Source: Lachnospiraceae bacterium
GTDB taxonomy: Bacteria > Bacillota > Clostridia > Lachnospirales > Lachnospiraceae
Length of the DNA: 64,000 nt
Assembly (NCBI GenBank): GCA_015057505.1
Contig: SVEG01000009.1
Coordinates: 62,001-126,000, forward strand
Direction of reading: 5' to 3'
Shown: piece after piece, positions 1 through 9,771 of the stretch
Layout: each line of letters begins with the position of its first letter
How positions within the stretch are numbered: position 1 is the first letter of the stretch
Translations under genes and position numbers: made by a program
The notes under the pieces: generated by a model
The model's database searches: none
The model's input: only the letters and a program-made list of their open reading frames with translations
Told to the model about the DNA's origin: nothing

Positions 1-94
1 CATCCTTGTAATTATTCGCCATGTTGGACTCTATCCTATATATGATTGCATCCAGCTCACCTTTTGCCCTGCTTTTCTTAAAAATATTAAACAT
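1..94 (-). CDS. Partial hypothetical protein (N-terminus only)
   Basis: The window edge cuts this reverse-strand gene. An ATG at 94-92 is preceded by GGAG at 101-104 with suitable spacing. The 31 visible codons read MFNIFKKSRAKGELDAII and onward, a basic, soluble, helix-prone N-terminus without a signal peptide. I do not recognise the family from so little sequence. It is divergent from the patatin-like gene. Confidence 0.55.
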   Translation of the reverse strand, partial: MFNIFKKSRAKGELDAIIYRIESNMANNYKD

Positions 95-237
95 TTTTGC
101 TCCTTTTTACTCGTATTTTCTTATATATAATACTTATATCTATTATAAAAGCCTGCGCCTGCTTTTTCAATATCCACAATCTCAATTCATTGACTAACTT
201 TCCGCAACCCTATATAATATCTCTTGAGGTGATAATT

Positions 238-1089
238 ATGAAAACGGGAATACTTTTTGAGGGAGGCGCCTCCAGAACGATTTTTTCGTGCGGTGTTATG
301 GATAGGCTTTTGGACGCGGATATTATGCCTGACTATGTGCTTGGCGTATCTGCAGGCATTACATATGCAACAAGTTATATCTCTAAACAAAAGGGTCGTA
401 ATCTCGAAATGCTTACAAAATACTCCAATGATTCAAGATATATGGGGTTTAGAAACCTTATTAATCCAAAAAACAAAGCATATTACGGTCTGAAGTTTGC
501 TTATGAGCAGATTCCTAATGAACTGCTTCCGTTTGACGAAGCGACATATTCTGCGTTCAAAGGTGAAGCCAAGGCTGCTGTAACCAATATTGAGACCGGC
601 GAAGTTGAATTTTTAAATGTGATGCCAAAAGAGACCAGAACCAAGTCTCTCATTGCAACCTGTGCCTTGCCGCTGCTTTTCCCTATAGTAAAGATAGACG
701 GCAAATTATATATGGACGGTGGCATCGCTGATTCCGTACCCTATAAGCAGGCTTTTAAAGACGGTTGCGACCGCCTTATGATAGTTCTCACAAGAGAAGC
801 CGGCTATCGCAAGGAATTTGAGAAAACGCTCAAACTCGCGTGCGTCCGTTATCGCAAATATCCCAAATTCTGCGATGCCATGATGACGCGTGCCGAGCGT
901 TATAATCAGACCATGGAGGAGATTGAAGCTCTTGAACAAAAAGGAGATATCCTTGTATTCAGACCGACCGTATCCAAAGGCTTCTCAAGACTTGAAAAAG
1001 ACGTAGCCAAAATCGGGACAATGTATGCCGACGGTTATGAACAGACTTCCAAAAGAATAAATGAAATAGAAAAATTCTTCCGGCAGTAA
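238..1089 (+). CDS. Patatin-like phospholipase family protein (YjjU-type)
   Basis: This is a predicted serine acyl hydrolase acting on lipids in the cytoplasm or at the inner membrane face. The 283-residue product begins MKTGILFEGGASRTIF, where the glycine-rich stretch is the oxyanion-hole loop. It is followed by the nucleophile elbow GVSAG (GXSXG) and the DGG of MDGGIADSVP, which supplies the dyad Asp. An upstream in-frame ATG at 97 would add 47 residues, but those are hydrophobic and cover AT-rich non-coding-looking DNA. The ATG at 238 has GAGGTG at 225-230, so I chose it. Residues after about 200 resemble the C-terminal extension of the YjjU subgroup. The physiological substrate is unknown. 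Confidence 0.88.
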   Translation: MKTGILFEGGASRTIFSCGVMDRLLDADIMPDYVLGVSAGITYATSYISKQKGRNLEMLTKYSNDSRYMGFRNLINPKNKAYYGLKFAYEQIPNELLPFDEATYSAFKGEAKAAVTNIETGEVEFLNVMPKETRTKSLIATCALPLLFPIVKIDGKLYMDGGIADSVPYKQAFKDGCDRLMIVLTREAGYRKEFEKTLKLACVRYRKYPKFCDAMMTRAERYNQTMEEIEALEQKGDILVFRPTVSKGFSRLEKDVAKIGTMYADGYEQTSKRINEIEKFFRQ

Positions 1090-1107
1090 AACCGGAAGAA
1101 TTCTTTT
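1073..1107. terminator. Bidirectional intrinsic terminator
   Basis: An 11-bp perfect stem (AATTCTTCCGG, 1073-1083, with 1092-1102) is followed by CTTTTT on the plus strand and by a T-rich stretch on the minus strand. It overlaps the stop codon of the patatin gene and serves the convergent EAL gene as well. Confidence 0.85.
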
Positions 1108-2753
1108 TATATATATTTTTGAATAAACTCTTCTCTTCTTATAGGCTTGGAATAATAGTAGCCCTGATAACTGTAAGCACCATACTGTTCAAGGAAATCG
1201 ATAAGCTTACGCGTCTCAACACCCTCGATACAAACCTTAACACCAAGCTTACGTGCGCAAAGCGAAACAGCTTCAACAATCGCCTGATTGGACGGCCTGT
1301 CCTCGATGTCAAGCACAAACCCTCTATCAATCTTTAAAGTATCGACAGGAAGTTCACTCAGTAGATTAAGTGATGAGAATCCGGTACCAAAATCGTCTAT
1401 TGCAATCTTTATGCCGATAGATTTAAAATATTCTATCTCACGCTTCAAATATTGTCTGTCGAGAACCCTACAGCGCTCGGTTAGCTCAAGGCACAGATTC
1501 TTGGCAGGATAACCTGTTCTCTTAAGTATCTGCTCAACTGCATCCCTAAATCCCTGATTCTCAAGCTGCGTATATGCGATATTAACATTAATTACAAAAT
1601 CCGGATACTTCTCTAAAATAGACTTGCCCTCGGTAAGTGCCTTTTCAAGAATCCAATTGCCCAAATCATAAAAACACGCATCATTCTCAAGCCACGGAAT
1701 AAACACTCCGGGAGGAACCTCGCCGAAGTTCTCATCCTTCCATCTAAGAAGTGCCTCCATACCTACAAGACACTCTTCCCTTGCGCTTACAAGTGGCTGA
1801 TAACAAATATAAAAGCCCTTACAATCGTTAAGCACGCTGTGGCGTAAAGCTTCTAAAAGTTCAAGATTCTTACGGTTACTCTCAAGTGTTGAATTATCAA
1901 AAAATACAAGCTGTCCGTGACGCTGATGCTTGGACTTAGAAAGCGCATATGACACACTCGCCAAAATAGAATACCCGTCCGCATTGTCAGGTGCGATAAC
2001 CGCACCACCGGAAATCGTGGTTATAAACTTATCTTTATACTGAATATTCTTTTCCTTCATCCCATTCTGAAGTTCGGTATAAAAATTCTGAATCCATTCT
2101 TCATCCTTATCGGTAAAAACAAATGCAAAACGAACCCCATCCATCCTAAACACATAACCGTTCTGCCTCGTTTTGTTAAGGAAAAACTCAGAGAATTTTC
2201 TGATAAGATAATTACCGAATTCATATCCATACTTCTCATTAATATCACCGAAGTTATTGATACTTATCTCCAGCACGGATATATTATCACTATGCTCTCT
2301 GACATTTTTCATAAATTTCCAAAAGCCATATATATTATAAAGACCTGACACAGCATCTACATCATCAATAATACCATGATTCTCGATTGTTCCGCAAAAA
2401 AGATCCGGTTGGCCGTTCTCTCCCTTGATTACACGACCTCTGCCACTGCAGATTACATATTCTCCGTCCTTATTACGAGCTCTGTATTCCATATCACAAC
2501 TCATCTTCTGCCCGGAGAAAATAAGATCTAACTCCTTTGTGTACATCTCACGGTCATCAGGATGAATATTATCAAGCCACACTGCTCCTGCATTAAACAT
2601 ATACTCATCCGGTAAGCCAAAATACTCAATGGCATACCTCGACCATCTGGACACACCTGTCTCCATATTACACATATAAATATATCGTTTTTTTGATGTC
2701 TCGGCAAAAGCCGTAAACACCTGCGAATCTAATACGGATTTATCAAGTTCCAT
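1107..2753 (-). CDS. PAS / degenerate GGDEF / EAL protein, c-di-GMP phosphodiesterase
   Basis: The 548-residue protein has no membrane segment. A PAS-like domain with a PAC-type motif (about residues 20-125) is followed by a GGDEF-fold domain (about 135-290) and an EAL domain (about 300-548). The cyclase signature is lost: where GGDEF should be the sequence reads RMDGVRFAF, so cyclase activity is unlikely. The EAL residues are kept (MEALLRW, ELTER, IAIDDFGTGFSSL, EGVET), which supports hydrolysis of c-di-GMP to pGpG. The start at 2753 is preceded by AAAGGGGAA. A longer ORF to 2834 lacks a ribosome site. The PAS domain probably senses a ligand or redox state; which one is not visible. Confidence 0.88.
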   Translation of the reverse strand: MELDKSVLDSQVFTAFAETSKKRYIYMCNMETGVSRWSRYAIEYFGLPDEYMFNAGAVWLDNIHPDDREMYTKELDLIFSGQKMSCDMEYRARNKDGEYVICSGRGRVIKGENGQPDLFCGTIENHGIIDDVDAVSGLYNIYGFWKFMKNVREHSDNISVLEISINNFGDINEKYGYEFGNYLIRKFSEFFLNKTRQNGYVFRMDGVRFAFVFTDKDEEWIQNFYTELQNGMKEKNIQYKDKFITTISGGAVIAPDNADGYSILASVSYALSKSKHQRHGQLVFFDNSTLESNRKNLELLEALRHSVLNDCKGFYICYQPLVSAREECLVGMEALLRWKDENFGEVPPGVFIPWLENDACFYDLGNWILEKALTEGKSILEKYPDFVINVNIAYTQLENQGFRDAVEQILKRTGYPAKNLCLELTERCRVLDRQYLKREIEYFKSIGIKIAIDDFGTGFSSLNLLSELPVDTLKIDRGFVLDIEDRPSNQAIVEAVSLCARKLGVKVCIEGVETRKLIDFLEQYGAYSYQGYYYSKPIRREEFIQKYI

Positions 2754-2891
2754 AACTGAATTCCCCTTTCGTCCGCAAATACGAATTTCTATCTCTCCAA
2801 TATATATGGTACACCTTTTTGTCGTAAATTGCAAATTATTTTATCAAAAAAACAAAGATTTTGCAGTAAGGTCTTTCATAGATAATAATGT

Positions 2892-2924
2892 AAAAAAAGC
2901 TACCATGCAAAAGCATGGTAGCTT
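2892..2924 (-). terminator. Intrinsic terminator after tRNA-Gln
   Basis: On the minus strand a stem (AAGCTACCATGC pairing with GCATGGTAGC, loop TTTT) is followed by seven T residues. It lies directly 3' of the tRNA. Confidence 0.9.
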
Positions 2925-2930
2925 AATTGA

Positions 2931-3003
2931 CTGGGCTACAAGGATTCGAACCTTGAAAATGACGGAGTCAGAGTCCGTTGCCTTACCGTTTGGCGATAGC
3001 CCA
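2931..3003 (-). tRNA. tRNA-Gln (anticodon CUG)
   Basis: The 73-nt cloverleaf reads TGGGCTATCGCC at its 5' end and pairs with TAGCCCA plus discriminator G at its 3' end. The anticodon stem ACGGA/TCCGT encloses the loop CTCTGAC, giving anticodon CTG. The T-arm carries GGTTCGAATCC. No CCA is encoded. It is a single tRNA with its own terminator. Confidence 0.95.
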
Positions 3004-3069
3004 ATGTCTAGCGACAAATGGTATTATACCGCACCATTCGAAAATATGCAAGTACTTTTTTAAAAAAAA

Positions 3070-3921
3070 TTATTTTGTCATAAAAAGTACACCTAAAGTA
3101 CGAGGACCGCAATGACAGGATATAGTGCAGCTTGCCCTCGTTACATAGATATTATCAAAAGAAGCGACCTCTTTTATTGTGTCCTTAACAAGTTCAATAT
3201 ATTCCTCCTCAATACCTGAATGTGTAATAAATATTTTGTCGTATCTGATATCCTCATATGCAGAGAGCTGGTCTTTAGTATATTTGCATAGAACTTTCTT
3301 AAGGTCACCTCTGTATTTTTTACCAACTCCCATCGCACCCGAAGTGTTGTCAACCATGATACACGGCTTAAGATTAAGAAGTGTTGCCGCAAAAGCAGTA
3401 ATCTGAGAACATCTGCCGCCCGCCTGCATAAACTCAAGCGTATCAAGAATAAAACTTGAATGTACTTTTGAAGTCATCTCATTAAGACGCTCTGCAATCT
3501 CTTTTGCGCCAAGCCCCCGTCTGATAAGCTCACCTGCCTCAATAACGAGATGTCCCATTCCTGTAGAAAGATTACAGGAATTAACCGTATATACACCCTC
3601 TAATTCCTGTGCCGCAAGCATGGCATTCTGACAAGAACTTGTAAGTGCTCCACCAAGAGAAATATGTATAACCTCGTATCCCTCGTTTGTCCACTTTTTA
3701 AAATATTCAACGTATTCAACGACATTTATAGCAGAAGTCTTCGGAAGCAACTTTTTATCCCAATATGCCCGATAAACGTCATCCGCCGTGATATTTACAT
3801 TATCCAAATATTCTTTTTCATCTAAGATAATATGATACGGGTAATAATTAACCTCGTATTCTGCCTTAAGTTCTTTACTCAAATCACATGTACTGTCCGC
3901 ACTTAAAATTACTTTTCCCAC
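3070..3921 (-). CDS. DegV family fatty-acid-binding protein
   Basis: DegV/FakB proteins bind one fatty acid and, in characterised Firmicutes, present it to the FakA kinase. The product of 283 residues shows the family N-terminus VILSADSTCDLS, the central SLGGALTSSCQNA stretch and the C-terminal SCTISCHCGPRTLG. I chose a GTG start at 3921 because TTGGAGGATAAATTT precedes it. The extended reading frame would overlap metF and adds residues unlike the family. The gap to metF is 16 nt, so it is probably the last gene of the regulator-metF-degV unit. No fakA is seen here. Confidence 0.88.
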   Translation of the reverse strand: MGKVILSADSTCDLSKELKAEYEVNYYPYHIILDEKEYLDNVNITADDVYRAYWDKKLLPKTSAINVVEYVEYFKKWTNEGYEVIHISLGGALTSSCQNAMLAAQELEGVYTVNSCNLSTGMGHLVIEAGELIRRGLGAKEIAERLNEMTSKVHSSFILDTLEFMQAGGRCSQITAFAATLLNLKPCIMVDNTSGAMGVGKKYRGDLKKVLCKYTKDQLSAYEDIRYDKIFITHSGIEEEYIELVKDTIKEVASFDNIYVTRASCTISCHCGPRTLGVLFMTK

Positions 3922-3937
3922 AAATTTATCCTCCAAA

Positions 3938-4816
3938 TCACTTCTGATAATATCCTCTAAGCCCCGATATGCTGTCACAAATACGTTTTGCAATCACCGG
4001 ATTATTCATTGTATATAAATGAATACCTCTTACACCGTTGGAAACAAGGTCCACAATCTGGTCAACCGCATATGCAATACCGGCATCCCTCATCGCCTCG
4101 GGCGAGTCTTCAAACTTTTGCATCATCTTAACAAATTTTACAGGAAGCGATGCACCACAAAGGCTTGCCATTCGCTCAATCTGCGCCTTGTTGACAACAG
4201 GCATAATACCCGCCTCAATCGGGACATTAATTCCTGCAATCCAAGCCCTTTCCATAAAAGAATAAAAATCATTGTTATCAAAAAACAACTGTGACACAAG
4301 ATGATCCACACCCATATCAACTTTATTCTTCAGATTACGAATATCCTGTATCTTATCCCTTGTCTCAGGATGCGCTTCGGGATAACACGCTCCCGAAATA
4401 TTAAAATCATATCCCTGCTCCTTGATAAAACTTACAAGCTCACTCGCATATTTAAAATCCGTCTGAGGCGGAAGTTCAGGATTAATATCTCCTCTAAGTG
4501 CCAGTATATTCTCAATTCCATGCTTGTTAAGAACACCCAATGCCTTCTCAACATCCTCTTTGCTCGAATTCACACAAGTAAGATGCGCCATGGGCTCAAT
4601 TCCATACTTATTCTTAATTATCGAAGCAATATCGGCTGTTATGACACTTGCATTACTGCCGCCTGCACCGTATGTAACACTTATAAAATCAGGTTTTAAA
4701 TCCGACAACCCATCAAGCGTTTGATAAATCGTATCTATCGAGCTTGTCTTCTTGGGCGGAAAAACCTCAAAAGAAAATACTACTTTTTTTTCCTTAAATA
4801 GTTCTGCTATCTTCAT
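3938..4816 (-). CDS. metF: 5,10-methylenetetrahydrofolate reductase
   Basis: MetF reduces methylenetetrahydrofolate to methyltetrahydrofolate, feeding methionine synthesis and, in acetogens, the methyl branch of the Wood-Ljungdahl pathway. The 292-residue protein starts MKIAELFKEKKVVFSFEVFPPK, with the conserved catalytic Glu at 17. FISVTYGAGGS, the LALRGDI strand and AGIMPV also match the FAD-dependent TIM barrel. It lies 4 nt after the stop of the pseudo-receiver gene, with GGAG just upstream, so the two are co-transcribed. No metV-like zinc protein gene adjoins it. Confidence 0.93.
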   Translation of the reverse strand: MKIAELFKEKKVVFSFEVFPPKKTSSIDTIYQTLDGLSDLKPDFISVTYGAGGSNASVITADIASIIKNKYGIEPMAHLTCVNSSKEDVEKALGVLNKHGIENILALRGDINPELPPQTDFKYASELVSFIKEQGYDFNISGACYPEAHPETRDKIQDIRNLKNKVDMGVDHLVSQLFFDNNDFYSFMERAWIAGINVPIEAGIMPVVNKAQIERMASLCGASLPVKFVKMMQKFEDSPEAMRDAGIAYAVDQIVDLVSNGVRGIHLYTMNNPVIAKRICDSISGLRGYYQK

Positions 4817-4820
4817 CCTC

Positions 4821-6848
4821 TTACTCCAAACTACTCTTTTTTACTTTGGCGACATCGTAGTCAAGCACAAAGTCCTTCCCTCTGTAAAGTGTATAGAACC
4901 CTTGCATAATACGATCTGTTACAACCGAAATATACTGCGGCTTCGTATCAATAAGTGCAACAAGATACTGCGTACTGCTAAATCTTACACTTATATCCAC
5001 TCGTCGTAAACTTGAAAAAATCGCTTCGGAAAGAATCGTCATAACCTCTTCCTGTGCAAGTGCATCCTTATAATCATCATCAAGCGGAAGCAATGTAAAA
5101 AGCACAAGCTGAAGTTCCTGCGCATTTCTCTTGGTAAAACGCGAGGCAAGCTCAAATACCTGCTCGAATTCCCTGTAACCAACTTCAAATACTCCGTTCT
5201 TCTCTCCGTACTTAATAATCATATCGGCAAAACGCTGAAGCTCCGCCTTTCTTCCGAGAGCACTTCTCTCCTTCCTCTCCTCACTGTTGGAAGTATAACA
5301 ATAAAAAGAGTTACGTCCGTTCTGCTTAACAAAATACAACGCCTTGTCCGCTTTATTGTAAAGCTCATCAAAGCTTTTACCGTCAAATTGCGAAATCGCA
5401 GCACCCACTGACACCGATGACTTTTTCATATATGGATTATCTGCCTGCTTCTGCTTATAACCTGCAATCAATCTCGCCGCAAACTTACCCGCAGTTTCTA
5501 TATCCGTCATACCGGGTACAAACACTCCGTACTCGTCTCCTCCGAGTCTGAATGCGATATCCCTATCCGGTGTGGCTACCTCCATAATGACATCCGCCAT
5601 TATCTTAAGTACAGTATCTCCCGTCATATGACCGAAAATATCATTTATCTGTTTAAAATTATCTATATCCATGAGGAAGAAAGTTCCGTCAACTGTCTTA
5701 AGCTTCTCAGCTATAGTAAGTTCTGCATAACGTCTGTTATACAGATTAGTAAGCCAGTCCTTCTCTGTCTTCTCCCGTATATTCTCATTCTGTTTTTCCA
5801 TTATTCTGGAAAGAAGAATACTGCTGTCACTCTCTTCTTCCTTCTTAATATCATCCTCAACATGGTCAAAACCACCATTATCCCAAACCCTGAAAAAGGC
5901 ATTAAGAATCTCCGGATCAAACTGAGTTCCCTTACCGCTCTCAAGCTCCACCTTTATCTCATCTCTCGTAAGTGCCTTACGATAGGGACGTGGATTTTTC
6001 ATTGCGTCAAAAGCATCCGCTACCGATATAAGGCGTGCAATAATCGGTATATCATTACCTTCAAGCCCTTCCGGATAGCCCTTGCCGTCAAACCTCTCAT
6101 GATGATACTTAGCACCATTAGAAAGATCCTTAGCAACAAAAATGTCTCTCAGAATCTCACTTCCGGCATATACATGTTCCTTTATAAGTTCATATTCGCT
6201 GTCGGTAAGTGCCTGCTTCTTGTTAAGTATTGATTCCGGCACTCCGACACGACCTATATCATGCAGAATTGCAGCATAACGAAGCTTCTTAATATCTTCT
6301 TCGCTCCACCCAAGTTCTGTAGCCGTCTCAACCGCATATTCGGCGACACGCATTGAATGTCCTTTAGTATAATCTTCTTTTGAATCAATTACATTGGCAA
6401 ATGCCGTAACAGACTGCAATGTCAGACGTTCTAACGCCTCTGCCTTACCGGCAATCTGCCTCTCAAGACTACTCTTTAAACTGCCAAACTCTATTGCACG
6501 TTCCACACGCTTTATAAGGCTTCCCTTACGAATGGGTTTAACTAAAAAATCGATCGCTCCAAATTCAAAGCTTTTAATCTCCGCATCTTCATCCATATCC
6601 TCTGTTGCCATCATAATAACCGGCACAGTGCTCCATTCCTCGCGTTCACTCACTTCATCCATGAGCTGAAAGCCGCTCATGTCAGGCATATTTACAGCCA
6701 CCAAAATTAAATCGGGGAGTTCCTGCTCAAGCATAGCAAGAGCAGTTCTTCCCGAATCCGCAGTATCAACTTTATAAGTATTATTAAGCGCTTGTCTGAT
6801 TTCTGTTAAATTGACTACATCTCCGTCAACTACCAGTATTTTATTCAT
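4821..6848 (-). CDS. Pseudo-receiver / HD-GYP / GGDEF c-di-GMP protein
   Basis: This 675-residue cytoplasmic protein combines a receiver fold (1-120), HD-GYP (about 150-330), GGDEF (about 365-510) and a roughly 150-residue C-terminal region I do not recognise. HD-GYP motifs are intact (AILHDIGR, YHHERFDGKGYPEG), predicting phosphodiesterase activity. The cyclase motif reads RLGGDEYGVF and may be active. The receiver is odd: the phospho-acceptor aspartate is Ala51 (LILVAVNMPDMSG where LxxxDxxMP is usual), so ordinary histidine-kinase phosphorylation should not occur. No kinase gene is adjacent. It heads the unit with metF and degV. Confidence 0.9.
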   Translation of the reverse strand: MNKILVVDGDVVNLTEIRQALNNTYKVDTADSGRTALAMLEQELPDLILVAVNMPDMSGFQLMDEVSEREEWSTVPVIMMATEDMDEDAEIKSFEFGAIDFLVKPIRKGSLIKRVERAIEFGSLKSSLERQIAGKAEALERLTLQSVTAFANVIDSKEDYTKGHSMRVAEYAVETATELGWSEEDIKKLRYAAILHDIGRVGVPESILNKKQALTDSEYELIKEHVYAGSEILRDIFVAKDLSNGAKYHHERFDGKGYPEGLEGNDIPIIARLISVADAFDAMKNPRPYRKALTRDEIKVELESGKGTQFDPEILNAFFRVWDNGGFDHVEDDIKKEEESDSSILLSRIMEKQNENIREKTEKDWLTNLYNRRYAELTIAEKLKTVDGTFFLMDIDNFKQINDIFGHMTGDTVLKIMADVIMEVATPDRDIAFRLGGDEYGVFVPGMTDIETAGKFAARLIAGYKQKQADNPYMKKSSVSVGAAISQFDGKSFDELYNKADKALYFVKQNGRNSFYCYTSNSEERKERSALGRKAELQRFADMIIKYGEKNGVFEVGYREFEQVFELASRFTKRNAQELQLVLFTLLPLDDDYKDALAQEEVMTILSEAIFSSLRRVDISVRFSSTQYLVALIDTKPQYISVVTDRIMQGFYTLYRGKDFVLDYDVAKVKKSSLE

Positions 6849-6884
6849 CCTTCTTCACCTATAATCCGGTTCTGCGTTTTATGC

Positions 6885-7151
6885 CTATTCGGCAGCTTCC
6901 ATCACTTCTTTGTATCTCTTAAGAACAATTTCCTGAACATCTTCCCTAACCTTAGCATTTATCGGATGTGCAATGTCCCTGAAAATTCCGTCGGGACTCT
7001 GGCGACTCGGCATCGCAATATAAAGATGATCATCACCTTCTATAACTTTGATGTCATGCACAACAAACGCATCATCAATCGTAATGGCCGCAATTGCCCT
7101 TAAGCGTCCTTCTTTAGTAATTCTTCTTATTCTTACATCTGTAATATTCAA
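6885..7151 (-). CDS. spoVG: SpoVG family RNA/DNA-binding regulator
   Basis: SpoVG is a small nucleic-acid-binding protein affecting septation, sporulation and virulence traits in Firmicutes. The 88 residues match the family throughout: MNITDVRIRRI, the AIAAITIDDAFVVHDIKVIEG core, MPSRQSPDGIFRDIAHPIN and a basic/acidic C-terminal helix. The initiation codon is TTG at 7151, with a strong AAAGGGGGG site seven bases upstream. A small dyad (CAGTAT-N4-ATACTG, 7171-7186) lies just upstream and could be an operator. It sits between glgD and the c-di-GMP gene, all on the same strand. Confidence 0.95.
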   Translation of the reverse strand: MNITDVRIRRITKEGRLRAIAAITIDDAFVVHDIKVIEGDDHLYIAMPSRQSPDGIFRDIAHPINAKVREDVQEIVLKRYKEVMEAAE

Positions 7152-7211
7152 ATGTAAGCCCCCCTTTCTTCAGTATATTAATACTGACTCATGTAAAACA
7201 TCTAACGTTAA

Positions 7212-8333
7212 TTACATCATATATCTGTCATTCTTCTCAACAACAATCTTTATCTCATCAGGTGCACCTATATATGTTGTGTTGGCACGGATTGTAGCCC
7301 TACTCTCAACAATACAGTTCTCAATATAAACATTGTCCCCGATATAAACATCGTTAAGAATAATGGAATTCTTGATCACGCAATTACTTCCTACATAAGT
7401 CTTCTTAAACAATACTGAATTCTCAACCTTACTGTTAATGATACTTCCGCTTGAAATAAGGCTGTTCTTAACCTCTGCACCCGGATTATATTTTGCCGGA
7501 GGGAGGTCATCCACCTTGGAATAAACTTCCGGATATTCTCTGTAGAAGTAATCTCTTACATCCTTCTTAAGGAAATCCATATTCGTATTGTAGTAAGATT
7601 CTACTGTAGCGATATTCTTCCAATATGAATCAAGTTGATAAGCGTAAATTCTCTTGAGATTCTTATATCTGATGAGAACATCTGACACAAAATCATATCT
7701 TCCGTCCTGAGCACTCTTCTCAATAAGCTCAATAAGCTGTCTTCTTCTTATTACGTAGATTCCGGTTGAAACAATGTCGGAATCTGTCATAATAGGCTTC
7801 TCTTCAAAATCAGTAATTCTGCCTTCTTCATCAAACTTAACTGTTCCGTAACGGCAGGGATCGTCTCCTTCAGGAAGCTTTGCCGTAACAACTGTAATAT
7901 CCGCTCTCTTGTCAATATGATACTGAAGCACCTTGTTATAATCAATCTTGCATACGCAATCACCACCGGAGATTACAACATAGGGCTCATGACTCTTCTT
8001 AAGGAAATCAATATTCTGATAAATCGCATCAGCCGTTCCCCTGTACCAAAAGTTATTATCAACGGTCATAGTGGGTGTGAATACAAACAAACCACCCTGT
8101 TTACGACCAAAATCCCACCACTTTGATGAACTTAAATGCTCATTGAGTGACTTGGAATTATACTGCGTAAGTACAGCAACCTTCTGAATATGGGAGTTTG
8201 ACATGTTACTCAACGCAAAATCTATACAACGGTAGCTTCCTGCCACGGGCATTGCCGCAACTGCTCTCTTATTGGACAACTCCTGCATTCTTTTTCCGCT
8301 GCCACCTGCTAATACAATACCAATCGCTTTCAC
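7212..8333 (-). CDS. glgD: Glucose-1-phosphate adenylyltransferase-like regulatory subunit GlgD
   Basis: GlgD is the non-catalytic partner of GlgC in Firmicute ADP-glucose pyrophosphorylase. The 373-residue protein has the nucleotidyltransferase start GIVLAGGSGKRM followed by a left-handed beta-helix C-terminus (repeated short strands with NSII, NCVI, NSIIL hexapeptide character). The catalytic SGDH of GlgC is replaced by SGGDC, as expected for GlgD. It starts with GTG; this GTG and the glgC stop TAG share one base at 8333, so translation is coupled. It acts in glycogen synthesis. Confidence 0.93.
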   Translation of the reverse strand: MKAIGIVLAGGSGKRMQELSNKRAVAAMPVAGSYRCIDFALSNMSNSHIQKVAVLTQYNSKSLNEHLSSSKWWDFGRKQGGLFVFTPTMTVDNNFWYRGTADAIYQNIDFLKKSHEPYVVISGGDCVCKIDYNKVLQYHIDKRADITVVTAKLPEGDDPCRYGTVKFDEEGRITDFEEKPIMTDSDIVSTGIYVIRRRQLIELIEKSAQDGRYDFVSDVLIRYKNLKRIYAYQLDSYWKNIATVESYYNTNMDFLKKDVRDYFYREYPEVYSKVDDLPPAKYNPGAEVKNSLISSGSIINSKVENSVLFKKTYVGSNCVIKNSIILNDVYIGDNVYIENCIVESRATIRANTTYIGAPDEIKIVVEKNDRYMM

Positions 8334-9604
8334 TAGAAGTCACCTGCCTTAATAATATAGTCTCCGCTTTCAAGTACTCCGTTATTGTAATCCTCGGGTA
8401 AGGTCACACCTGAAATAGCTGTATTCTTACCAACCTTTACATTATCCGGAACCTCGCTGTTCTCTCCGATTGTAACAAGATCAAAAGCATATACCTTCGG
8501 ATCAAGCTTACTCTCTGCATATTCACCTATTCCAAGCTCTACACCAGTTCCAATCTTGGTATTCTCGGCAATAAGTGCCTTATCTATCTTACAGTTCTCT
8601 CCAATCACTACATCCTTCATAACGATTGAATCTCTTATAACCGTACCTGCACCGATAATTACACCGGAACCGATAACAGAATTATAAACCTCACCGTAAA
8701 TCTCACTACCCTCGCCTATAATACACTTCTCAATCTTAGCATTGTCTGCGATATACTGCGGAGGAAGCTTGTCGCTCTTGGTATAAATACGCCAAAATTC
8801 TTCATAAAGATTGAAAACAGGGATAATATCGATAAGCTCCATGTTAGCTTCCCAATATGAACCGAGTGTTCCTACATCCTTCCAATATCCGTTGTACTCG
8901 TATGCAAACAATCTCTTGTTCTGTTCGAAGCAGTAAGGAATAATATGCTTGCCGAAGTCACAATTCTGCTGCTCTGAAAGCTCTAAAAGTGCTTCTTTGA
9001 GAACCTTCCAGCTAAAAATGTAAATACCCATGGAAGCAAGGTTACTTCTGGGATTAGCCGGCTTCTCTTCGAATTCCGTAATCTGCTTATTCTCATCAGC
9101 GATAAGAATACCGAAACGGCTTGCCTCCTCAATAGGAACAGGCATTGCCGCAATTGTTACGTCAGCATTGTTAGCCTTATGGAAGTCGAGCATTACCTCA
9201 TAATCCATTTTATAAATATGGTCACCTGACAAAATCAAAACATATTCCGGATTATAGCTCTCCATATATTCAATATTCTGATAAATTGCATTGGCAGTAC
9301 CTGTATACCACTCACTGCTCGTGCTCTTCTCGTATGGCGGTAAAATCGTAACACCACCTACATTCTTGTCGAGATCCCACGGAATACCGATACCGATATG
9401 CGTGTTCAATCTCAACGGCTGGTACTGTGTCAAAACCCCCACGGTATCAACACCGGAATTAATACAGTTACTAAGCGGAAAATCGATAATACGATATTTA
9501 CCGCCAAACGCAACTGCAGGCTTAGCAACTTTCTTTGTAAGGACTCCCAAACGGCTGCCCTGTCCGCCGGCTAAGAGCATTGCTATCATTTCCTTCTTAA
9601 TCAC
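8333..9604 (-). CDS. glgC: Glucose-1-phosphate adenylyltransferase, catalytic subunit
   Basis: GlgC makes ADP-glucose from glucose-1-phosphate and ATP, the committed step of bacterial glycogen synthesis. The 423-residue product has [53 protein letters not shown] and [12 protein letters not shown], all classical GlgC motifs, then a beta-helix domain. I chose the GTG at 9604 because AAGAGGTGATAAC precedes it; an ATG at 9625 would add seven residues without a ribosome site. A TATAAT-like element lies upstream near 9671. The rest of the glycogen pathway (glgA, glgB) is not in the window. Confidence 0.95.
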   Translation of the reverse strand: MIKKEMIAMLLAGGQGSRLGVLTKKVAKPAVAFGGKYRIIDFPLSNCINSGVDTVGVLTQYQPLRLNTHIGIGIPWDLDKNVGGVTILPPYEKSTSSEWYTGTANAIYQNIEYMESYNPEYVLILSGDHIYKMDYEVMLDFHKANNADVTIAAMPVPIEEASRFGILIADENKQITEFEEKPANPRSNLASMGIYIFSWKVLKEALLELSEQQNCDFGKHIIPYCFEQNKRLFAYEYNGYWKDVGTLGSYWEANMELIDIIPVFNLYEEFWRIYTKSDKLPPQYIADNAKIEKCIIGEGSEIYGEVYNSVIGSGVIIGAGTVIRDSIVMKDVVIGENCKIDKALIAENTKIGTGVELGIGEYAESKLDPKVYAFDLVTIGENSEVPDNVKVGKNTAISGVTLPEDYNNGVLESGDYIIKAGDF

Positions 9605-9683
9605 GTTATCACCTCTTGATGTCATCTTTAGGCTGACAGACTATATTTAACCTTCGCCCATAAATATATTATAACATAAACTG

Positions 9684-9712
9684 TTGCCATTTTGTATACC
9701 CAAGAGTATAAT
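9684..9712 (+). promoter_or_regulatory. Predicted sigma-A promoter of murC
   Basis: TTGCCA (9684-9689), 17-bp spacer and TATAAT (9707-9712), about 60 bp ahead of the murC start. Confidence 0.65.
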
Positions 9713-9771
9713 ATTTTAATAAAAAAGCAAATTAAAGTAGGAAAATAATGAAAATAAAGGCAGGTACACCT

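Noticed and set aside
3070..3993. Longer DegV start at 3993
   Set aside because: It would overlap metF by 56 bp and lacks a ribosome site, whereas GTG 3921 has GGAGG at correct spacing.
5628..6233. Open frame of 201 codons on the plus strand
   Set aside because: Antisense to the HD-GYP/GGDEF gene, no ribosome site and no recognisable domain.
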